Assembly (NCBI GenBank): GCA_023426125.1
Contig: JAFABI010000012.1
Span: 117,474 to 181,473 of the forward strand
Direction of reading: 5' to 3'
Source of the DNA: Bacillota bacterium
GTDB taxonomy: Bacteria; Bacillota; Clostridia; Acetivibrionales; DTU013
Length of the DNA stretch: 64,000 nucleotides
Position numbers and translations under genes: made by a program
Notes under the pieces: generated by a model
The model's input: the letters and a program-made list of their open reading frames with translations, nothing else
Databases searched by the model: none
Told to the model about the DNA's origin: nothing
Part shown: positions 59,381-64,000 of the stretch, one piece after another
How the letters are laid out: every line of letters starts with the position of its first letter
How positions within the stretch are numbered: position 1 is the first letter of the stretch

Positions 59381-59749
59381 ATGCGTGCATATACTACAGA
59401 TGTTGAAAGATGCGATTGCAATACAATCCATGAAGACGTGGTCAACAAAGTCAGAGAGCATATGGCCGCCGATGAAGATCTAATGGATCTTGCCGAGCTT
59501 TTCAAGGCTTTTGGAGATTCCACCCGGGTAAAAATACTCTATGCCTTATTTAAGGCGGAAATGTGCGTTTGCGATATTGCAGTGCTTCTGGGAATGACCA
59601 AGTCTGCCATCTCCCATCAGCTCAGGATCCTTAAGCAGATGAAGCTGGTTAAACACCGCAGGGACGGCAAAATCGTCTATTATTCCCTTGACGACGAGCA
59701 TGTAAAGACCATCTTCGCCCAGGGTCTGCTCCATATTTCCGAGCAATGA
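59381..59749 (+). CDS. ArsR/SmtB-family metal sensor, CadC-like
   Basis: Metal-responsive repressor of 122 aa with winged helix-turn-helix (DIAVLLGMTKSAISHQLRIL). Four Cys match the CadC metal site: Cys11 and Cys13 in the N-terminal arm and Cys62/Cys64 in the helix motif MCVCDIA. His residues in the last helix (EHVKTIFAQGLLH) may form the zinc site of SmtB. ATG 59381 has GGAGGAG before it. It precedes an HMA chaperone and a Cd/Zn efflux ATPase, so it likely senses Cd(II), Pb(II) or Zn(II) and releases its operators when loaded. Confidence 0.92.
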   Translation: MRAYTTDVERCDCNTIHEDVVNKVREHMAADEDLMDLAELFKAFGDSTRVKILYALFKAEMCVCDIAVLLGMTKSAISHQLRILKQMKLVKHRRDGKIVYYSLDDEHVKTIFAQGLLHISEQ

Positions 59750-59829
59750 GCTGATTTTGTTGAGGTCGTTATAACAGCAGGTTTGGTTATCAAGCCAGCG
59801 CCCAGCCGGAAAAATTTTATACCGTTTTA

Positions 59830-59858
59830 GTTGATTAAGTAATCAACCGTTCAATTGT
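59830..59858. promoter_or_regulatory. Second operator before the HMA/ATPase genes
   Basis: Perfect inverted repeat GTTGATTA-AG-TAATCAAC (59830-59847) followed by CGTTCAATTG. TTCAATTGT is shared with the first operator, so the efflux genes probably have their own CadC-type control. Confidence 0.55.
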
Positions 59859-59902
59859 ATAGCTTAAATAAAGAACATTCTATTTGAAAGGAAGAAGAAA
59901 TT

Positions 59903-60136
59903 ATGTCAACAGAAAAAAAGCAATATATCCTGGAAGGCCTGTGCTGCAGCAATTGTGCCGCAAAGATAGAGAAAGACGTCCGCACGCTGGAAGGTGTTAA
60001 AACTGCGGCAATCAACCCACAAACCTCTGTTCTCTCTATGGAATTTGACGCGGATGCCCGTCATCTGGCAGAAGAAATTACCCGCATCGCCGTTTCCCAT
60101 GATGAAGATATCAAAGTGAAGGAAGCCTTGTCCTGA
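59903..60136 (+). CDS. Heavy-metal-associated (HMA) domain protein
   Basis: 77 aa, a single ferredoxin-fold metal-binding domain with the motif GLCCSNCAAKIEKDV (CxxC, preceded by an extra Cys). It can bind Cd, Zn, Pb or Cu and deliver it to the ATPase that follows 23 bases later. It is very similar to the first HMA domain of that ATPase (LEGLCC.NCAAKIE), indicating duplication. RBS AAAGGAAG. Confidence 0.9.
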   Translation: MSTEKKQYILEGLCCSNCAAKIEKDVRTLEGVKTAAINPQTSVLSMEFDADARHLAEEITRIAVSHDEDIKVKEALS

Positions 60137-60159
60137 CGGACGGGAAAAGGGTGGTCAAT

Positions 60160-62556
60160 ATGGAGACAGCAACAAGAAAAGAGTTTATTTTGGAGGGTCT
60201 GTGCTGCGGCAACTGTGCCGCAAAAATCGAGCGGGACGTCGGTAAGCTGGAGGGCGTGTCCTTCGCCTCCGTTGATTTTGTGTCAAAAACCCTTACCATG
60301 GAAATTGCGGATGATGAGAAAACAAACAGTCTTGTAGCCCAGGCCGATGCCATTGTAAAAAGCCACGAGCCTGATATTGTAATGAACGAAAGGGAATCTC
60401 AGGTTCCGGGGAAAAAAACGATTTATCTGCTGGGCCTGGGATGTGCCGACTGCGCACAGAAAATCGAAAAGGAAGTAAGTGCCCTGGAGGGCGTTAAAGC
60501 GGCAAACCTTGACTTTGTCACCCAAAAGCTTACCATCGAAGCATCGGATAAAGGGAAGCTGCCGGCCATCATAAGGCAGGCGTCCCAGATCGCCCTGGAT
60601 ATCGAGCCTGCCATTCGGATCTCCTATACGGACAAAAAGAATGTCCGGCAGGAGTCCTCCGACTGGAAGCAAAAGGCGCACCGGATTTTGCTATACACCG
60701 GCGCGGCAATTTTTGTAGCCGGCATGCTTTTTACTTTTTCACAGCCCCTTGAGCTTGCCCTGTTCCTCGTCAGCTATCTTCTGGTAGGCGGCGAGGTTGT
60801 CTTGCGGGCGCTTAAAAACATTTCAAAAGGGCAGGTTTTTGATGAGAATTTCCTGATGAGTGTGGCAACCATCGGAGCATTTGCCATCGGAGAATACCCG
60901 GAGGGTGTGGCCGTCATGTTGTTCTACCAGGTTGGGGAAGCGTTCCAGCGCCTCGCCGTCAACCGCTCCCGCAAGTCAATTTCCTCCCTGATGGATATCC
61001 GGCCTGACTTTGCCAATCTGAAAATCGGCGACGATCTGCGAAAGGTTACCCCGGAAGAAGTAGGCATCGGGGACTGGATTCTTGTCAAACCCGGGGAAAA
61101 AATACCGCTGGACGGCAAGGTAATAGACGGCAGGTCCACGCTGGACACTTCCGCGCTGACGGGAGAAGCCCTTCCCCGTGACGTTGAGCCCGGAAGCGAT
61201 GTCTTGTCGGGTTCCATCAATAAAAACGGGGTGCTGACCATCGAAGTATCCAGGGAATTCGGCGAGTCCACCATCTCCAGAATATTGGACCTGGTGCAAA
61301 ATGCCGGAAGCAAAAAAGCTCCCACCGAGAACTTCATCACAAAGTTCGCAAGGTATTATACCCCCGTCGTAGTCTTTGCCGCTCTTGTTCTGGCGGTTAT
61401 CCCTCCGCTGGTCGTTCCCGGAGCCGCTTTTGCCGATTGGATCCACCGGGCTCTGGTGTTTCTGGTTGTATCCTGCCCCTGTGCCCTTGTCATCTCCATC
61501 CCCCTCAGCTTTTTCGGGGGCATCGGCGGTGCATCAAAGAACGGTATCCTGGTGAAGGGCAGCAATTACCTGGAGGCCCTCAATCAAGTGGATACCGTGG
61601 TGTTCGACAAGACCGGCACTCTGACAAAGGGCATTTTCAAGGTTACGCAGATTATCTGTGCGGACGGATGGTCGGAAGATGGCCTTCTCACTTACGCCGC
61701 TTACGCCGAAAGCTTTTCCAACCACCCGATAGCCGTTTCCATCCAAAAGGCTTACAGCCGGGAAATCGATGCGCAAAGAGTCACAGAGCAGGAGGAAATC
61801 CCCGGCCGGGGTATCCGTGTAAAGATAGACGGCAGCTATGTGCTGGCCGGGAACAGCAAGCTGATGGAAGCGGAAAACATTGCCTGGCAGCAGGCGGATG
61901 CGCCCGGAAGTATTGTTTATCTCGCAGTTGACGGAAGCTTTGCCGGATACATTGTCATTTCCGACGAGCTCAAACCGGACAGCAAGCAGGCTATCCGGGA
62001 TCTGAAAGCCCTGGGCGTCAAAAACACCGCCATGCTCACCGGCGACACCAGGGCGGTGGGTGAAAAAATCGCCCGTGAGATAGGGCTTGACGCCGTTTAT
62101 ACCGACCTGCTCCCCCATCAAAAAGTGGAACAACTGGAACTGCTGGAGCAAAAGAAATCCTCTGCCGGCAAACTGGTATTTGTAGGCGACGGCATCAACG
62201 ACGCACCCGTGCTTGCCCGGTCGGATATCGGCATCGCCATGGGCGCGCTGGGCTCCGATGCGGCCATTGAGGCTGCGGATGTCGTTCTCATGACGGATGA
62301 ACCGTCAAAACTTGTGGCTGCAATCCGTATAGCCAGAAAAACAAGGGGCATCGTGTGGCAGAATATCGCATTTGCCCTGGGCGTAAAGGCGGTAATCCTG
62401 GTTTTAGGCGCCGCAGGCATTGCAACCATGTGGGAGGCCGTATTTGGTGATGTAGGAGTTACAGTCATTGCCATCTTCAATGCCATGAGAGCCATGCGGG
62501 TGATTCCGGCAAAAAAGACGGGAGCGGTAGACTTCACCGGAGAAACAACGCCATAA
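60160..62556 (+). CDS. cadA: Cadmium/zinc-transporting P-type ATPase (CadA/ZntA type)
   Basis: Membrane efflux pump of 798 aa (P1B-2 class). Two N-terminal HMA domains (Cys16-x-x-Cys19 in GLCCGNCAAK; GLGCADCAQK near 90), eight membrane segments, transport motif SCPCALVISIPLSFFGG, phosphorylation motif VFDKTGTLTKG, actuator LTGEALPR and hinge VFVGDGINDAPVLARSDIGI. The SCPCALV site and the Cd/Zn-type C-terminal membrane part support Cd/Zn/Pb rather than Cu. ATG 60160 follows AAAGGGTGG. Transcribed with the CadC-like and HMA genes. Confidence 0.95.
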   Translation: METATRKEFILEGLCCGNCAAKIERDVGKLEGVSFASVDFVSKTLTMEIADDEKTNSLVAQADAIVKSHEPDIVMNERESQVPGKKTIYLLGLGCADCAQKIEKEVSALEGVKAANLDFVTQKLTIEASDKGKLPAIIRQASQIALDIEPAIRISYTDKKNVRQESSDWKQKAHRILLYTGAAIFVAGMLFTFSQPLELALFLVSYLLVGGEVVLRALKNISKGQVFDENFLMSVATIGAFAIGEYPEGVAVMLFYQVGEAFQRLAVNRSRKSISSLMDIRPDFANLKIGDDLRKVTPEEVGIGDWILVKPGEKIPLDGKVIDGRSTLDTSALTGEALPRDVEPGSDVLSGSINKNGVLTIEVSREFGESTISRILDLVQNAGSKKAPTENFITKFARYYTPVVVFAALVLAVIPPLVVPGAAFADWIHRALVFLVVSCPCALVISIPLSFFGGIGGASKNGILVKGSNYLEALNQVDTVVFDKTGTLTKGIFKVTQIICADGWSEDGLLTYAAYAESFSNHPIAVSIQKAYSREIDAQRVTEQEEIPGRGIRVKIDGSYVLAGNSKLMEAENIAWQQADAPGSIVYLAVDGSFAGYIVISDELKPDSKQAIRDLKALGVKNTAMLTGDTRAVGEKIAREIGLDAVYTDLLPHQKVEQLELLEQKKSSAGKLVFVGDGINDAPVLARSDIGIAMGALGSDAAIEAADVVLMTDEPSKLVAAIRIARKTRGIVWQNIAFALGVKAVILVLGAAGIATMWEAVFGDVGVTVIAIFNAMRAMRVIPAKKTGAVDFTGETTP

Positions 62557-62887
62557 ACAAAATGTTCTGCGAAAGAGCCGGTTTTAAGGATCATTTTCGC
62601 ATCATCAAACAATGCGAACTAACTGTAAAGCAAAAAACAGGCGGACGTGGCTGCAAATGAAAGCATCCTGTGGAGGCAGAATTGTTTATGCGGACGCGCA
62701 ATGCGCACCCCTGCGTTTGACCTGCTAAAGACCCACTATGATTATCTTGATAACCAATCCAAAGGTTATGACCGCACCGATTGCGATAAAAGTTCCATAT
62801 ATCTTTACGGCATCCAGAAAATATTACCTACGCTTTTTTTCAAATACGATGCTGTAAAAAAGTAATGGCATATAAAAAGATAGCCCT
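62557..62887. other. Gene-free interval
   Basis: Contains the palindromic repeat at 62692 and a poor 72-codon frame without RBS or recognisable sequence. No terminator stronger than small hairpins was seen between the ATPase and the convergent GDT1 gene. Confidence 0.5.
62692..62714. repeat. Short palindromic interspersed repeat (diverged)
   Basis: GGACGCGCAATGCGCACCCC followed by TGC: two changes from the copies at 17471 and 33868. Confidence 0.75.
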
Positions 62888-63673
62888 TCACCCTTTCTGT
62901 TCCATTGGACATTCTCTTCCTGGCTGGCTATCCCCTGAAGGTTCCATTCTCTTTACGGCGCAACATTCCTCCCAAACAGCGGGCTTGTTTTCTTCCCTGC
63001 CATTCTTTTTAATCAACCGATAGGCAATCAGTCCCGTGATTACCGCAATAACCGCCAGAATCCCTGCTGCTGCCGGAATGCCCAGTGCAAGCTTATCTAC
63101 CGCTACCTGATAGCTTCCGATGAATCCGAATACAATGAACGCTCCTGCAGAAATCAGTTTTATGGTCCTCTCAGGGATCCTCCTGCACATAACTACACCG
63201 ACAACAATCCCAATCGCATCGGCAATCAGCATGCCGGTAGTCGTTCCCATCAATATTCCGACAGGATCGGAGGGAAACCTGGTTGCAAGGGCGATGGTTG
63301 CAAGCTGGGTCTTGTCGCCAAGCTCGGCGATAAAAAACGCAATTGCTACCGTCATAATCGCACCAAACCTGCTTTTCCTGTTTTGCTCCCCTTCCAGTTT
63401 GTCTCCGCGGATTGTCCAGAGTCCGAAGAAAATAAACGATAGTGCGGCAACGCCTTGAATCCAGGTTTCAACCGAGCTGAATTTTGTAATGAAATTACCT
63501 ACCGCGACTGCCAGCGCATGGTTTAGGACTGTGGCAACGAATACCCCTGTAAGAACCTTTGAAGCCTTGTACTTTGTGGCAAAAGCCATCGCCAGAAGCT
63601 GTGTTTTGTCCCCCATTTCCGCCAGTGTGACTGCACCTGCCGAAATGAGAAACGCCGTTAGAGTTGAATACAT
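62888..63673 (-). CDS. GDT1/TMEM165 (UPF0016) family manganese exporter
   Basis: Integral membrane protein of 261 aa with two repeats of three hydrophobic segments each, both carrying the family motif: LAEMGDKTQLLAMAFAT (near 18) and IAELGDKTQLATIALAT (near 120), whose Glu and Asp bind Mn(II) or Ca(II). The C-terminus adds two more hydrophobic helices and a Cys-rich tail. ATG 63673 follows AAAGGATG. The manganese riboswitch upstream supports manganese export as its job. Confidence 0.92.
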   Translation of the reverse strand: MYSTLTAFLISAGAVTLAEMGDKTQLLAMAFATKYKASKVLTGVFVATVLNHALAVAVGNFITKFSSVETWIQGVAALSFIFFGLWTIRGDKLEGEQNRKSRFGAIMTVAIAFFIAELGDKTQLATIALATRFPSDPVGILMGTTTGMLIADAIGIVVGVVMCRRIPERTIKLISAGAFIVFGFIGSYQVAVDKLALGIPAAAGILAVIAVITGLIAYRLIKKNGREENKPAVWEECCAVKRMEPSGDSQPGRECPMEQKG

Positions 63674-63721
63674 AACACCCATCCTTTCATGATCATGATT
63701 GCATGGGGCATGCGGAAGGCA

Positions 63722-63770
63722 AATAAAAAAGACCCTCAACATAACCCCTGTTGGATTATGTTAAAAGTCT
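63722..63770 (-). terminator. Riboswitch expression-platform terminator
   Basis: On the minus strand AGAC..TAACATAATCC pairs with GGGGTTATGTT..GTCT, followed by a T6 run. Its left arm overlaps the 3' side of the aptamer P1 (CTTTTAA), so aptamer folding and terminator exclude each other. Confidence 0.8.
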
Positions 63771-63855
63771 CGTTCCCGGATATCGGTTACAAAGCCAGGT
63801 TCGGGTATGCCCTCTCCAGTATGTTGACCTTGTAATTAAAACTACTCCCTCTTAA
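63761..63855 (-). ncRNA. yybP-ykoY manganese riboswitch aptamer
   Basis: Minus-strand leader with P1 TTAAGAG/CTTTTAA, the conserved GGGAGTAG after P1, GGTCAACATACTG, CCGAACCTGGCTTTGTAA and the closing AACGAGACTTTT, all typical of the yybP-ykoY class that binds Mn(II) between its two docked loops. Metal binding would hold P1 closed and prevent the terminator at 63722-63770, turning on the exporter gene. Confidence 0.85.
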
Positions 63856-63863
63856 CAAAGATA

Positions 63864-63893
63864 ATCATATTACATCCATTGTCAATTTGTCAA
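63864..63893 (-). promoter_or_regulatory. Promoter of the manganese riboswitch transcript
   Basis: Minus strand TTGACA (63888-63893), 18 bases, TATGAT (63864-63869), ending 8 bases before the aptamer. A second TTGACA overlaps within the spacer. Confidence 0.8.
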
Positions 63894-64000
63894 TAGCAAA
63901 CCGGTATAGATGCTATAAAAAATCCAGGATCTTTTCCATGTCCGGGTGGCTTATCCCCGCTTGCTTCAAGTCTTCAAAGGTATCAATTCATTTATTTCAA

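Noticed and set aside
62647..62865. 72-codon frame between the ATPase and GDT1 genes
   Set aside because: Covers the palindromic repeat at 62692, has no RBS and no recognisable sequence.
63913..63987. Possible C-terminus of a gene (DTFEDLKQAGISHPDMEKIL) on the minus strand at the window end
   Set aside because: The residues look protein-like, but an in-frame TGA at 63988-63990 limits it to 24 codons; the rest, if any, is outside the window or frameshifted.
1..64000. CRISPR array, tRNA or rRNA genes
   Set aside because: No regularly spaced direct repeats and no cloverleaf or rRNA-like stretches were recognised by eye.

Overview
The window looks like a chromosome segment of an anaerobic, low-to-medium GC Clostridia-type Firmicute. 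Support for this comes from strong AGGAGG-type ribosome binding sites, S-layer-homology and copper-amine-oxidase-N secreted proteins, LplABC/YesMN-type sugar uptake modules, several LacI and AraC regulators, ferritin and rubrerythrin-like proteins, and the absence of any outer-membrane gene. It is mostly an accessory carbohydrate-utilisation region. No tRNA, rRNA or CRISPR array was seen.

Layout. 1-1793: end of a TetR/ABC-2 exporter operon whose TetR gene is reduced to its C-terminus. 1917-3170: secreted beta-helix protein. 3448-7900 (minus): operon for a DegT aminotransferase, hydroxypyruvate-isomerase-like protein, Gfo/Idh/MocA dehydrogenase and XylA-type isomerase, controlled by a divergent LacI regulator (8335-9351) with three near-identical operators. 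9578-12573 (minus): HAD phosphatase, unfamiliar protein and RfaE-like sugar kinase under a consensus promoter. 12778-15092: an A+T-rich insert (secreted cysteine-peptidase-like protein plus lipoprotein) lying between a decayed 3' copy of the rhamnulose-phosphate aldolase gene and the intact gene. 15093-19528: rhamnose operon rhaB, ASRT-like gene, rhaA, aldolase. 19740-20050: orphan IS200/IS605 right end or omega-RNA-like remnant. 20062-24819: fucosidase-like hydrolases and an AraC regulator. 25129-31305: LacI, cupin isomerase-like gene and an LplABC-type transporter, with a divergent AraC gene at 31857.

32803-34602: iron storage module. 35136-37293: URO-D-like methyltransferase with its LacI regulator. 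37489-39635: unknown protein and SLH protein. 39891-46431 (minus): CUT1 transporter, URO-D-like gene and a broken GH31 glucosidase, next to a YesMN two-component system (46670-49975). 50085-52161: AraC regulator and a third URO-D-like gene. 52579-59204: diguanylate cyclase, soluble CZB chemoreceptor, MenA-like prenyltransferase, cell-wall amidase and a decayed phosphorelay (broken hybrid kinase, receiver, HPt). 59305-62556: CadC-like regulator, HMA protein and Cd/Zn P-type ATPase. 62888-63893: GDT1-family manganese exporter behind a yybP-ykoY riboswitch.

How it fits together. A 35-bp element shared by the rhaB promoter and the upstream region of the LplABC-type operon suggests one AraC regulon joining rhamnose catabolism to an importer, probably for pectin (rhamnogalacturonan) fragments. 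The DegT/Gfo-Idh/HAD/kinase set resembles amino-sugar or aminocyclitol pathways. Small palindromic repeats are scattered between genes, and several genes carry internal deletions, so the region is being actively remodelled.
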